Shown piece after piece: positions 1 through 8,871 of a stretch of DNA of 64,000 bases. A program made the position numbers and the translations under genes. The stretch is from Shewanella sp. (GTDB lineage: Bacteria > Pseudomonadota > Gammaproteobacteria > Enterobacterales > Shewanellaceae): the NCBI RefSeq assembly GCF_013214165.1, contig NZ_JABSSM010000025.1, positions 1 to 64,000 of the forward strand, read 5' to 3'. Position 1 is the first letter of the stretch; every line of letters starts with the position of its first letter. The notes beneath the pieces were generated by a model. It worked only from the letters and a program-made list of their open reading frames with translations. It ran no database searches and was not told the origin of the DNA.

Positions 1-57
1 AAAATGCCTCGACTCACCTCCCCCTATTCCTATAGAAACTAATATGGACAGGCATAG

Positions 58-177
58 TTGATGGCTCTGTCGATAAAAGAGTGGTACCACATGATCAGCA
101 ACGCCACGATCGCCGATGTGTTATTAGCTCGCTTAATCCACAACTACCACCGAATAGAGCTGGGTGGTGATCGATGA
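58..177 (+). pseudogene. istB: IstB (IS21-family helper ATPase), C-terminal remnant
   Basis: About 39 codons remain open up to the TGA at 175-177. The translation (EWYHMISNATIADVLLARL, then a tail ending in HRIELGGDR) matches the usual C-terminus of IstB, the AAA+ helper ATPase of IS21 transposases. An in-frame TAG at 55-57 closes the frame upstream, and no Walker motifs or transposase gene lie in the window, so this is a dead 3' fragment, or the end of an element mostly outside the window that is already interrupted. Recognition is by motif memory only. Confidence 0.7.
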
Positions 178-191
178 GAAAACGGATAAAG

Positions 192-241
192 CGGATAAAG
201 GGGTCAGAGCGAATTACGGATAAAGGGGGCAGAGCGAATTA
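192..241. repeat. 25-bp tandem duplication
   Basis: Two adjacent 25-bp copies (192-216 and 217-241) differ at one base. Each begins CGGATAAAGGGG and ends CAGAGCGAATTA. They start 14 bp after the istB remnant and may be part of the terminal region of the old IS21 element, whose ends often carry repeats bound by the transposase. A partial third copy (CGGATAAAG) sits just before, at about 183-191. Confidence 0.75.
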
Positions 242-384
242 GAGAGATTTCGAATAAACTAAGATACTTTTTTTAATCAAAATCTCGTCAGTTAAAGCTC
301 TAGCTCGTTTGTGTCCAAAGTGGGTTCGCGATCTCGCCCTGTAGTAGCTCTTGCAAAGTCACTAAAGTAATGACCATATATGCA

Positions 385-504
385 TAGCAAAGAATTTAAG
401 AGTGATTCCCAACGCTTGGTATTTTATCTCAAGGTTAGTTTCGTGTTTACGGCGCAATGGTTTAGGCTTGGTGGTAGCGTTGCTCACACCCTAATGCGGC
501 ATTA
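385..504 (+). other. Orphan integron attC-like recombination site
   Basis: The left part runs TAGCAAAG to CCAACGC (385-414) and the right part runs GCGTTGCTCACACCC to GCGGCATTA (477-504). Together they have the order, spacing and about 120-bp length of the VCR-type attC sites of Vibrio and Shewanella integrons: CAACGC and GCGTTG are the inner complementary boxes, and TAGCAAA and GGCATTA the outer ones. The outer right box reads CATTA where functional sites have CGTTA, so the site may be decayed. No integron integrase is seen. The 85-codon frame across it is an artefact of the site. Confidence 0.6.
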
Positions 505-1000
505 CCGTATATCCGATTGCCATACTTTCCCTAATGAGACTCATCATCTTAAGAGCTTTAACTCTAAGAAGCTTTTGTCCAAAAGTGAGTTACTAGCCAG
601 TAAAATTCAAATCGAAGAAGCAAATACTCTGGTGTAAACGCGGCTGTGACCTTCGGCATCAGGGATGATGTCGTAGAGCCCACAGGGACAGTGCTTGTGG
701 CGTGTCACAGAAGTGTTTGCACTTAAGCCCACGGCAGGTGATAGATAAACATGAAGCTATGTTTACCAGACAATGACCAAACCCAATCCCGCCCAATGAA
801 GCAATCAAAAAAAATATTTGAAACTTGTTATCCGACAAGTAAACCCATTTCTGTCCAAAGACGAGTTACAAAATCCTCAACCCTAATGGCCTTAAAACAC
901 TCGCTTCTATCGACACATTTATAGAAGGTAAACCTGTATTTATCACTGGATAGATGAAGGGGTTGAGCACCGTTACTCACTTGGTTGATGATGCTGTTGC
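505..1000. other. Gene-poor scar between attC-like site and racemase
   Basis: No convincing gene is seen. A phrase containing GTCCAAA followed by a GAGTTA-like string occurs at about 577-590 and again at about 854-868, with a related one at about 315-330, suggesting decayed copies of some sequence. Near 880-953 a short open frame (LNPNGLKTLASIDTF and onward) may be the tail of a lost gene. Confidence 0.35.
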
Positions 1001-1693
1001 TTAAAAGAGTGCTTTTTTAACCGCGGCTTCTGAGTGTATGGCCGTCGTATCATACAAGGGAACCTGGGTATCTTGCTGGCCAACTAATAGCGCTATCTCG
1101 GTGCAACCTAGAATCACCGCTTGTGCGCCCTGAACATAAAGGCGTTCAATGATCTTCAGGTAGGACTGGCGAGATTCTGGTTCCACCTTGCCAAGGCATA
1201 GCTCCTCATAGATAACCCGATGAATAAGTTCTCTATCTTGAGGCTCAGGCGTTAGCACCTCGATACCATATTGCTCGGTCAAGCGTCCCTTATAAAAGTC
1301 CTGCTCCATGGTAAATTGTGTGCCCAATAGCCCAACGGTTGTGACTCCGTCTGCAATAAGCTTATGGGCAGTAGCATCGGCGATATGCAGCAGTGGGATC
1401 CCTACTGCTTGCTCTACTTTTTCGGCGACCTTGTGCATGGTGTTGGTACAGATCATGAAAAAATCTGCCCCCGCGGCTTCAACCGAGCGCGCTGCGTCGG
1501 CGAGTATCTCGGCGGTTTCATCCCACTTGCCTAAGTGTTGCAGGCGTTCAATCTCGGCAAAATTTACGCTATAGAGGGCGATTTTTGCCGAATGCAATCC
1601 ACCGAGTTCACGCTTTATGCCCTGGTTTAATGCCTGATAATAACTCGCCGTAGACTCCCAGCTCATGCCGCCTATCATTCCTATGGTTTTCAC
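1001..1693 (-). CDS. Aspartate/glutamate racemase family protein (YgeA-like)
   Basis: This is a PLP-independent amino-acid racemase of the Asp/Glu/hydantoin racemase family. It would interconvert L- and D-amino acids in the cytoplasm using two opposed cysteines. Both are visible: Cys82 in ICTNTMHKV and Cys197 in ILGCTEIALL. The N-terminal GMIGGMSWESTASYY block is typical of the YgeA/RacX subgroup, which has broad specificity (homoserine, arginine, lysine and others), so the substrate cannot be named. The 230-residue length is normal for the family. The start is GTG with a strong GGAGAG ribosome site just upstream. It appears monocistronic, with gene-poor DNA on both sides. Confidence 0.88.
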   Translation of the reverse strand: MKTIGMIGGMSWESTASYYQALNQGIKRELGGLHSAKIALYSVNFAEIERLQHLGKWDETAEILADAARSVEAAGADFFMICTNTMHKVAEKVEQAVGIPLLHIADATAHKLIADGVTTVGLLGTQFTMEQDFYKGRLTEQYGIEVLTPEPQDRELIHRVIYEELCLGKVEPESRQSYLKIIERLYVQGAQAVILGCTEIALLVGQQDTQVPLYDTTAIHSEAAVKKALF

Positions 1694-2030
1694 CCTCTCT
1701 CCTTGACCGTCTTGTCTGGCCCTTGTTTATTAGACCCTGAATTTTCTAGATAGACTAACCGGTTTGACCTTATGATCACAGTGAGCCAGATCAGCAAACT
1801 TGTACCGCAAGATTAACAGACTGAGTCAGCGCATCGAGTGTCTTACCCGATGCCATGGCCAGAGACGTTCAAGGCGACTATCGAAGTGCATATCAAGGTG
1901 AATATCGAGTCGTAAGCATCGAGGCAAAGCTACGCCGATAACATAATAGAAGCCGAGTTGGTTGAAGCCTAACTCGCTTAGGTTAATTACGCTGTAAAAC
2001 GAGCCAGCAGCATAAACTGGCAGCAAATAC
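1694..2030. other. Intergenic, no feature recognised
   Basis: No gene is supported here. A 68-codon minus-strand frame (1826-2032) has no recognisable motif, no ribosome site, and runs into the terminator of the operon at 2111. Confidence 0.5.
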
Positions 2031-2072
2031 AAAGGGCTATTGATGAGTCATTCTCTCAACAATAGCCCTTAT
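2031..2072 (-). terminator. Rho-independent terminator of the heme-receptor operon
   Basis: AAGGGCTATTG and CAATAGCCCTT form an 11-bp stem around an 18-base loop. On the minus strand it is followed by TTTG, a short U-tract. It lies about 40 bp downstream of the last gene of the 8769-2111 operon. Confidence 0.65.
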
Positions 2073-2110
2073 GTTTACCCTAGGCTCGGTGTTTACCGCG
2101 CAGGCTAGCC

Positions 2111-2692
2111 TTATTCAGGTTCGGGTGCTGGGTCGGCGACCAAGAGCACACCGCGGGCATAATCCACCACCGAGGTACTGGCCACCACAGCGCCAGCGGT
2201 CACATCTAAATTCATTATTCCTTCGTCGGCAATGACCGGAGTGGATGACCAGAGGTAGGAATAACCGCCTTCCGCCTGAGCAATCGCATCGACATTAGGG
2301 AAGATCACACTGTTCATCGCAGGATACACGCAGCGCTGCTCGCGTATAGAAATCAGCTCTTTGATGTTAGGCACGCGCCAATTTGTCTTATCAGCGAAGT
2401 GATATAGCTTATTTGCCTGATTATTTCTGGCGTTGTCGGCCGCTTGCAGCGCTCCTTGCCAGAAGACAGTCACGGGCATACCATCACAATATTTAGTCTC
2501 ATTGTTCCAGCTTTGGCCTACAGAACAACGCATCCAGATCAGTTTAGTGGCTTGATCTGTCACCGTGCCGTCATTGTTATCGATAAATCTTGCGGTCGGT
2601 GTGGTCGCGTCGAAACTCATTTCACAGGCTTGCTCTACTGCCGTCGCAGAAAAACTCAGGGTTATCGCCGCCGCTAATAGTAATTTATTCAT
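2111..2692 (-). CDS. Secreted DUF1566 (Lcl C-terminal domain) protein
   Basis: A Sec signal peptide (MNKLLLAAAITLSFSATAV) is followed by one DUF1566/Lcl_C domain from about residue 33. Its hallmarks are visible: ARFIDNNDGTVTDQATKLIWMRC, NWRVPNIKELISI and the late YLWSSTPV. The fold is a C-type-lectin-like surface domain; most members have no known function, and Legionella Lcl is an adhesin. Several cysteines could form disulphides. It is the last gene of a minus-strand operon, 18 bp after the larger DUF1566 lipoprotein gene and ending at the hairpin at 2031-2072. Its position behind a hemoglobin-type TonB receptor and a protease suggests a periplasmic or surface accessory in heme capture; that is inference. 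Confidence 0.75.
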   Translation of the reverse strand: MNKLLLAAAITLSFSATAVEQACEMSFDATTPTARFIDNNDGTVTDQATKLIWMRCSVGQSWNNETKYCDGMPVTVFWQGALQAADNARNNQANKLYHFADKTNWRVPNIKELISIREQRCVYPAMNSVIFPNVDAIAQAEGGYSYLWSSTPVIADEGIMNLDVTAGAVVASTSVVDYARGVLLVADPAPEPE

Positions 2693-2710
2693 TATATTTC
2701 CCTAATTCTC

Positions 2711-4138
2711 TTATTTAACACCGACAAGACGGACTGGCAAGGCTGATGGATAATCACAATCATCTTGAGTGACACAGTATGAGTAAGACGTGGTGGCCCC
2801 CATATACCAGCGGTTAAAACCTAAGGTCCACATGTAGGCAGACTGATCCATCGAGGCATAATTTTCTACCGAAGGCGTACTGGTCCAATAATCATTATCC
2901 GCCGTATTGGGGAAGAACTTGATGTCGACAGCCATCTGCACATCATCACTACCTGAATCAGTAGAGGCGAAGTTGACCAGGCTGTATAGCTGATCGAAAG
3001 TCGGTAATTGCCAATCTTTAACACCGCACAAACCTTGTTTATCATCTAGCCCATTCAGATAGGTCTGATATTGCGCCGTGGTACAGATACCATTGGCATC
3101 ATCACAGCTGGCCTCATCAATCTCACCTTGGTTGATCACTCGCTCATCCTTGATATAGATCAGCAGATGATCTTTATCTTGCACACCTATGCCATCGGCG
3201 GTTTTATTTTCCCAAATAAGCCCGCTATTGAGATCTTTAACACAGCTCCACAGCTGAGCATCGGCGGCCAATGCCTCGCCCTTGGCATCGAGTTTCTGAT
3301 AACTGAAGCCCGCGAGCCCGTCACTGTTATCATTGTTGGTTTTATCTAGGCCATAGTCGGCATCTTGTCCGGCAAACTGCTCATCTCGGTTTTCAGCGGC
3401 GAATGAACTGCCATCGGTAAACAAGGTGATCCCTGTGTCTGTCATGGGATAAGCCGAATTTAGCTGACTGGCGTAACCTACGATATCTTCTGCAAAACCT
3501 GTTATCTCTTCGTCAGTCATGCCGGCCCATGAGGCCAGATGCTGGCTCATCGCGGCCAGTAACGTCGGCGATTGAGCCGCCTTAGCGCCTATCGCTTGCC
3601 ACATGGTGTCAAATTTAGGCTTAAAATCGGTCAAAGCATCATGATGCTGTAACAGGCTGGCATCGGTTGGCAACTCAAGCGTAAACTGCTTGTTTAGGCT
3701 TGTTGCTATCGAGGCTAATGCCTTCTCTTGTGTCATGCCGTTCAGCATAAGACCAGACACCATGCTGGAAACCGGATTGAGTGTCACCTCACTCTTATCG
3801 GCAATAGCCGCAGATGCAAGGTAGCGCATCATGGGCTTGTCACTGCCGGCATCTTGGCTCTGTACTATGTAGTAATTATTGAGCACGGCCACATCTTCGC
3901 TGCTCAGCGTCGCGACACCGGCCGTCATATCGGCTTGGGTTTCACCCGCATCACAGACGAAATTCTGGTTACCATCGGCGCAGACCTGACCATCGACACT
4001 GGTATCGGCAGCAAAGCTAACGCTATAAACCTTAGCGGGTTCAATAGTCGGTGTTGTGGTCGAATCATCGCTCGAACCACAGGCGGTTAATCCGGCACAA
4101 ACCAGTGCGAGATACAGAGGGCTTAGGGTTTTGTTCAT
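2711..4138 (-). CDS. DUF1566 lipoprotein
   Basis: An outer-membrane-type lipoprotein: MNKTLSPLYLALVCAGLTAC carries a lipobox (GLTAC) with a Ser-Ser-Asp stretch after the cysteine. The chosen start (4138) has GGAG nine bases upstream; an in-frame start 24 bases earlier would overlap the protease gene and add residues before the signal. The middle third is alpha-helical with no known domain. The C-terminal part (about residues 295-475) is an Lcl/DUF1566 domain (DLNSGLIWENKT, DWQLPTFDQLYSL, YWTSTPSVENYAS, LPVRLVGVK). It sits 4 bp after the protease gene and 18 bp before a second Lcl protein, in an operon headed by a hemoglobin-type TonB receptor. A heme- or hemoprotein-binding role like that of HmuY lipoproteins is possible by context only. 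Confidence 0.72.
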   Translation of the reverse strand: MNKTLSPLYLALVCAGLTACGSSDDSTTTPTIEPAKVYSVSFAADTSVDGQVCADGNQNFVCDAGETQADMTAGVATLSSEDVAVLNNYYIVQSQDAGSDKPMMRYLASAAIADKSEVTLNPVSSMVSGLMLNGMTQEKALASIATSLNKQFTLELPTDASLLQHHDALTDFKPKFDTMWQAIGAKAAQSPTLLAAMSQHLASWAGMTDEEITGFAEDIVGYASQLNSAYPMTDTGITLFTDGSSFAAENRDEQFAGQDADYGLDKTNNDNSDGLAGFSYQKLDAKGEALAADAQLWSCVKDLNSGLIWENKTADGIGVQDKDHLLIYIKDERVINQGEIDEASCDDANGICTTAQYQTYLNGLDDKQGLCGVKDWQLPTFDQLYSLVNFASTDSGSDDVQMAVDIKFFPNTADNDYWTSTPSVENYASMDQSAYMWTLGFNRWYMGATTSYSYCVTQDDCDYPSALPVRLVGVK

Positions 4139-4142
4139 GGTA

Positions 4143-6596
4143 CTAGTTCTCCATTTTTCCATATTTTCGTGTTATATAAGCGCAACCAAGCATCCACAGT
4201 GTCCAGCCTAGGCTGCCACCTGAATCTTTAGGTTTTTCATCGGGTGTCTCATCTGGTTGTGGGCTAACATCTGGCTGACTACAGGTGTATTCACTCACCT
4301 GGCTCAAGCCCCATGAAAGCAGTTGGCCCTCGTTACCGGCGTCGTGATCTATGATCTGCAGCTGCCACTTGCCCGTCAGACTCTCATCTATGACTGCGGA
4401 CCAGTCGATATCGGCCACACTATTTGGCAAGGTCTGATCGAAACTCGTACGCGGGTAATAACCTCGGTCCCAGATATCGACCTGCAGACCCGACGGGCTG
4501 ATGAGCTTGATGCTGAGCTGGTCAAATTGGGGATGCTCTATGTGCAGTGACAGGGTAAGATCTTGATTAATCTTCAAATCTTGCTGACTAAAATCCAGAT
4601 AGAAGTTGTTCACCCCCATCTCCCTAGTCAAACCGACATCATTGGCCGTGGCATCGAGCAAGTCTCCGCCGGTGCCTGTGGCCGTCTGATAAGCTCCTTC
4701 GCCTATGGTCACACCGAGTGCGAGGCGGGAGTGATTTATCGCGGCAATATCACTGGTATAATGCATATCGACGGGCAATATTATCTTCTGACCACAGGTT
4801 AACTTGTCCCCAAGCACTAAGGTAAATTGTCCGTCTATCGCCCTGCTATCACCGGCGAGCAATTCAGTCATTGGCGTCATATCACCACTCACCTCGACAC
4901 CGCCGGGTAAGTCTACGAAACTCAAGCTAATATTTTCTAGTTTTGCCACCGCAAGATTTTGCAGAGAAAGGTTTAGCGGCACAGATCCGGCCTGCTGCTT
5001 CACCGCACTGGAGATAATTAATTCGATGGGGTCTAAGATCAAACCATGCTTATCGAATTGCTGTTGCAAGATGGCGGCATAGTCTTTATCCGGGTGCATA
5101 CGCGCGGCCATGTCCAGCGTCGATAGGGCGAGCTGATCCATACGCACCCCAGCACCCATGCCATACATGGCTTCGATAACGATGCGTTCAAAATCATCGA
5201 TAGCCTGCTCGCCATGGCTTTCGAACGCCCGGCGCATCCCCTGAAATAAGGGGGTCGACCAGAGCTGATCGCCTAAAGTATCTTTGACCCACTGGTGAGC
5301 CGGATAGTTATAATTAGGATTATATTTAGCCGATTGATCGTTTAATGTTCTGGGCTTACGATTACCGAATCTGGCATCCCAGTTAAACAAGACATTTGGC
5401 TCAAAAATTTGGCCTTGAGGATCCCTGAAGCTGTGCACTCCGGCGTAGAAATCGGAAAACCCCTCGCCTATGGCACCACTGTCGCCGCCCTTATCGCTAT
5501 TATTGATGAAATGCAGCAAACCATGGCCAAATTCATGCCAGATCACATCAGCATCTTCACCGTCGGGCACCCCGCCGATGCCGAGCAAGATCCTATTCTC
5601 GAGGAAAGAAAACGCCGACTGATCGTTAGTGCCGCCGCGAGCATCCACCTCGATGGGCGCATAAAATATCTGGCTTGTGTCTTGATAACCCAAGCTCTGC
5701 AGATGACGTTGAGCCTTGTCCAGATGATAGTAAGCCATGACCTGAACAAACTCATCGTCATGACGGCGCCACTCCATCTCCCCTGTCAGCAAGGGAGATG
5801 GATTAACGGGCTCGGCTAAGTCCACCACCTTGGCATAGGGTCCGCTGAGCATGAAGCCCGCTTCGACAGCCTGAAGATCTTGCAGCTCGACTCGGCTATA
5901 GGCAGCGTCTGGTAACAAGTCCGTCAAGGCTTGTTGCTCCAGACTCTCATCCATCAGCTTGGTCTTAGGATCGGGATCGAATACCAGCGCCTCGAGACTC
6001 TTGCCTGTGAGCAAGTCACCGGGGGTAAAGTCAGGCTGATACGCTTCAACCGTGCGCTCCTGGCCCAAAAATTGTTTATGGTCTAAGTCGATGTAGAAAG
6101 AAAACGTCGCCTCAGGTTCGAGCTGTTTAACCTTCACCTGCCACACGGGCTCAAGGCCCGACGCCTCGGTTAACCACCAACCTTTGGCTAGACCTAGGAT
6201 GGCGAAATTATCCGCTTCGATGCCGATAGCCAGGGCAATGGCACTCGACTCGGGTTCAAGATCAGACTCAGGCCAGGTGAGTGATAGCAAGAAAGTAACC
6301 GACGCCTGATAGTAGCGAAAGGGCATGCCGGCTCGGTTCACCGCTAAGGCATCCACCACGGAAAATAGCGGTAGCCCATCTATCAGAGGATAGAAACTGT
6401 AGTAATGGCCGAATACGCCGCGGCGTTCGTAGGCAAGTTGATGCGCCCTTGAAAACTCTTGGCTCAGATAAGCATTGGCCTGACCTGCACCTGCTAGCGG
6501 GGTGGGGCTCGAGGGAGTCAGAAAATGTAACTCACTGGCTCCGCAGACACCGCTAACGAGCAGAGCTACAGCCGCTAATTTAAACTGATGTTGCAT
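4143..6596 (-). CDS. Secreted zinc metalloprotease with P-domain and GlyGly-CTERM
   Basis: An exported gluzincin-type zinc protease. After the signal peptide (cleavage near VSGVCGA-SE) and a long propeptide-like region, the active site is VIWHEFGHGLLHF (HExxH at about 354-358) with the third ligand in GAIGEGFSDFY (Glu about 378). A P/Homo B-type beta domain follows at about 650-765 (LSLHIEHPQFDQLSIKLISP, GKWQLQIIDHDAGNEG). The C-terminus is a GlyGly-CTERM sorting tail: a Pro/Asp/Glu linker, then SGGSLGWTLWMLGCAYITRK. Such tails are cut by a rhombosortase and the protein is exported by type II secretion to the surface. The gene is 7 bp after the heme-type TonB receptor gene, so liberation of heme from hemoproteins is an attractive role (inference). 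The exact peptidase family is not certain. Confidence 0.82.
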   Translation of the reverse strand: MQHQFKLAAVALLVSGVCGASELHFLTPSSPTPLAGAGQANAYLSQEFSRAHQLAYERRGVFGHYYSFYPLIDGLPLFSVVDALAVNRAGMPFRYYQASVTFLLSLTWPESDLEPESSAIALAIGIEADNFAILGLAKGWWLTEASGLEPVWQVKVKQLEPEATFSFYIDLDHKQFLGQERTVEAYQPDFTPGDLLTGKSLEALVFDPDPKTKLMDESLEQQALTDLLPDAAYSRVELQDLQAVEAGFMLSGPYAKVVDLAEPVNPSPLLTGEMEWRRHDDEFVQVMAYYHLDKAQRHLQSLGYQDTSQIFYAPIEVDARGGTNDQSAFSFLENRILLGIGGVPDGEDADVIWHEFGHGLLHFINNSDKGGDSGAIGEGFSDFYAGVHSFRDPQGQIFEPNVLFNWDARFGNRKPRTLNDQSAKYNPNYNYPAHQWVKDTLGDQLWSTPLFQGMRRAFESHGEQAIDDFERIVIEAMYGMGAGVRMDQLALSTLDMAARMHPDKDYAAILQQQFDKHGLILDPIELIISSAVKQQAGSVPLNLSLQNLAVAKLENISLSFVDLPGGVEVSGDMTPMTELLAGDSRAIDGQFTLVLGDKLTCGQKIILPVDMHYTSDIAAINHSRLALGVTIGEGAYQTATGTGGDLLDATANDVGLTREMGVNNFYLDFSQQDLKINQDLTLSLHIEHPQFDQLSIKLISPSGLQVDIWDRGYYPRTSFDQTLPNSVADIDWSAVIDESLTGKWQLQIIDHDAGNEGQLLSWGLSQVSEYTCSQPDVSPQPDETPDEKPKDSGGSLGWTLWMLGCAYITRKYGKMEN

Positions 6597-6603
6597 ACTT
6601 CAC

Positions 6604-8769
6604 CTAAAATTGATAAGAGACTGAGGCGCTAAAAGTGCGGCCTGGCTGAGTGGGCTGGTAGCCTGACGTGCCAGCAACATCTTGGTAGCGCACATACTCT
6701 TTATCGAGTAGATTTTTAATCGACAGATTAACTTTGAAGTGAGCGTAGACTTCATATTGGGCGGCTAGATCGACAATCACCCAGCCCGCAGGTACCGGGC
6801 AATCCTGCGGGCCGGTGCGAGAATCGACACAGGTGGTGACATTAGTCATCTCACTCGCTCCGTTAATCAGGCCCGAGAGGCGTAAGTTGTCGTATTGATA
6901 GTTGAGGGAGACCGAGCCCTCCAGTGGGGTCAAGGTGCGTAACTTCTCGCCAGTATCATTATTCTTGCCATCAACCCAGCCCATTTGAAACTGGACGTCC
7001 AGGTTTTCAGTCAAGTCATAATCTAGGTTGAATTCGCCGCCCCAGGAGCTGGCGTTGTCGATGTTAACAAATTGGCGTTCAAATACGCCGTCACTCATGC
7101 GAAGACCGACCTCGATCCAATCGATGAAACCATAGTACTGGCTATAGTAATAACTCGCCGCTATGTCCAGATCTTGCCACTGCCAGCGCATGCCCAGCTC
7201 AATACTCTCGCTGGTTTCTTCATCCAAATCAGAATTGGGGATGATCTCAAACGGCGGCATGGCAAACAGGTGAGGAATACTGCCATAGACCTTGTCGTAA
7301 GGCGCGGTGCGGTAGCCTTGAGAGTAGGCGAGATAGACATTGATATCTTCACCGGGATCATAGCTTAACGCGACACTGGAAGAGACATTATCTGAAGCGT
7401 TATCTTCCAGTTTAATGTTTGATATTTCAGTTTGTTCTGGTGTCAGGCTATTGCTGTCATAGCGGCTACTGAGTAGCAGCCCCCAATTATCACTCAGGCT
7501 AATATCATCTGAGATATAGACACTGAATGAGTCGGTGCTGGCATCGGCAAAGGACTGATTTGACCAGTAGGTTTGTTTACCGTTCTCAATCATAGTGCGC
7601 GCCTTGGCGCGCGAGTGGAGCGAGCGCAGCCCTTCTACACCATAGAGGAAATTATGTTCCATGGCGTATAGTTCAGTACTCAGGTCCATGTCGATGCTGA
7701 AGCCATAGGTCTCCTCCTTAAATGTTTCATCACTCTCGTATCTACGATATCGCTCTTGTACGTTAAGAAATGTCCGTGTGAGTACATCGTTTACGTTATT
7801 TTCGTTTTCAGTCTCGCCATAGTAAATCTGACTCGATAGGTTATCGAACCAGGCTAAGGACTCGGGCGAGTATTGCATCTTGACCTGCTGCACCATTGAG
7901 CTTTGTTCTTCATCTCTATTGCGCTTTACCACATCCCAAGCACCATCAGGCTGTGGCACGGTATCCGGTGCCCAATGTGTCGATTTACTCTGGCTCTGCC
8001 AGTCAGTGTTGACGCTCAATAGCCAGTGCTTATTGCTGACAAGGTTAGTATTGAAAGAGATACTGGTGCCATCGATATCGGCAGGGGATCGCGTACCCGC
8101 ATAGTTTTGTTGCTCATGGCCCTGCCATTGACTCGCACGTAACATGACTGGAATATCAAATGCCTTAGTCGCAGCGGTGACAGATATCTTTTTCTGCTCG
8201 TTGACGCCGCTGTACAAGCCTTTTAACGACAGGTAATTTTTATGATGATAGAGGTAATCTGCCGCTTCCTTGGTCTCGACTTTCACCACCCCCCCTAAGG
8301 CTCCCGAGCCGAAGAATGAGGATGCGGGGCCCTTGGCCACCTCGATAGATTTAACATCATCGAGATCGAAGTTAAAACGTCCGACACTGTCGTTAATGTC
8401 GCTGGCACCATAACCATCGGCCATGCGCACGCCGTCTTTTATCATCAGGATTCGGTTGCCTGTGATGCCTCGAATGGTGATGTTCTGCGGCGTACCCGCA
8501 GAGCCCGTCACAGAGACGCCGGGTTCATTTCTAAACAGATCAGACAGTTCGGTGGCCACCAAGTTTTCGATATCTGCTGCTGTGATCACCACGGCACTAC
8601 CCGATATCTCGGTCAGAGGTTTCTCCAAGCGGGTGCCGATAACCTTGATCACCTCCAGCTGGTCTTTTTTGTGTTCACTCTTTGTTGGGGATTCGACCTT
8701 TGCATATGATAAACCACTGTATATGCTGGTAATAACGGCAATTGAAATGGGTAATAATTTCATAAACAT
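6604..8769 (-). CDS. TonB-dependent hemoglobin/heme receptor (HmuR/HemR type)
   Basis: An outer-membrane receptor that would import heme from hemoproteins using TonB energy. After a signal peptide (MKLLPISIAVITSIYSGLSYA) come a TonB-box region (LEVIKVIGTRL), a plug with VSVTGSAGTPQNITIRGI and IEVAKGPASSFFGSGALGG, and a 22-strand barrel ending in FSASVSYQF. The middle has FRAP/NPNL-like boxes of the hemoglobin/transferrin receptor family (SQGYRTAPYDKVYG, then NSDLDEETSESIELGMRW). The open frame extends to 8799 but the Fur-like box ends there, so an internal ATG at 8769 (or 8763) is preferred; the ribosome site is weak. The gene diverges from an ExbB/DUF2149/CobN-like operon and heads receptor-protease-Lcl-Lcl. 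Iron repression through Fur is likely. Confidence 0.85.
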   Translation of the reverse strand: MFMKLLPISIAVITSIYSGLSYAKVESPTKSEHKKDQLEVIKVIGTRLEKPLTEISGSAVVITAADIENLVATELSDLFRNEPGVSVTGSAGTPQNITIRGITGNRILMIKDGVRMADGYGASDINDSVGRFNFDLDDVKSIEVAKGPASSFFGSGALGGVVKVETKEAADYLYHHKNYLSLKGLYSGVNEQKKISVTAATKAFDIPVMLRASQWQGHEQQNYAGTRSPADIDGTSISFNTNLVSNKHWLLSVNTDWQSQSKSTHWAPDTVPQPDGAWDVVKRNRDEEQSSMVQQVKMQYSPESLAWFDNLSSQIYYGETENENNVNDVLTRTFLNVQERYRRYESDETFKEETYGFSIDMDLSTELYAMEHNFLYGVEGLRSLHSRAKARTMIENGKQTYWSNQSFADASTDSFSVYISDDISLSDNWGLLLSSRYDSNSLTPEQTEISNIKLEDNASDNVSSSVALSYDPGEDINVYLAYSQGYRTAPYDKVYGSIPHLFAMPPFEIIPNSDLDEETSESIELGMRWQWQDLDIAASYYYSQYYGFIDWIEVGLRMSDGVFERQFVNIDNASSWGGEFNLDYDLTENLDVQFQMGWVDGKNNDTGEKLRTLTPLEGSVSLNYQYDNLRLSGLINGASEMTNVTTCVDSRTGPQDCPVPAGWVIVDLAAQYEVYAHFKVNLSIKNLLDKEYVRYQDVAGTSGYQPTQPGRTFSASVSYQF

Positions 8770-8808
8770 CGTGCTGTAATTGCGAAAGGCCAGCACCATA
8801 CACTTAGA

Positions 8809-8824
8809 TAGTAATGATTACCAT
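8809..8824. promoter_or_regulatory. Fur box, receptor side
   Basis: TAGTAATGATTACCAT matches 13 of 16 bases of the Fur pattern TGATAATGATTATCAT. It lies 40-55 bases before the heme-receptor start, where it would cover the promoter of the minus-strand operon. Confidence 0.7.
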
Positions 8825-8845
8825 TTAGATTACAAAGAAACATTC

Positions 8846-8871
8846 GTTAACATGATGTTGATCACGTTAAC
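8846..8871. promoter_or_regulatory. 26-bp palindrome with CRP/FNR-type core
   Basis: GTTAAC arms flank a TGAT-N4-ATCA core: GTTAAC-A-TGAT-GTTG-ATCA-C-GTTAAC. The core fits FNR/EtrA (TTGAT-N4-ATCAA) and, almost as well, CRP. It is centred in the divergent heme promoter region, so it could act on both operons. The extended GTTAAC arms are not part of either consensus. Confidence 0.5.

Noticed and set aside
380-637. 85-codon open frame
   Set aside because: It lies across the attC-like site, has no ribosome site or family motif, and its apparent similarity to other small frames is explained by the recombination site.
1826-2032. 68-codon minus-strand frame
   Set aside because: No ribosome site, no motif, and it begins inside the terminator of the preceding operon.
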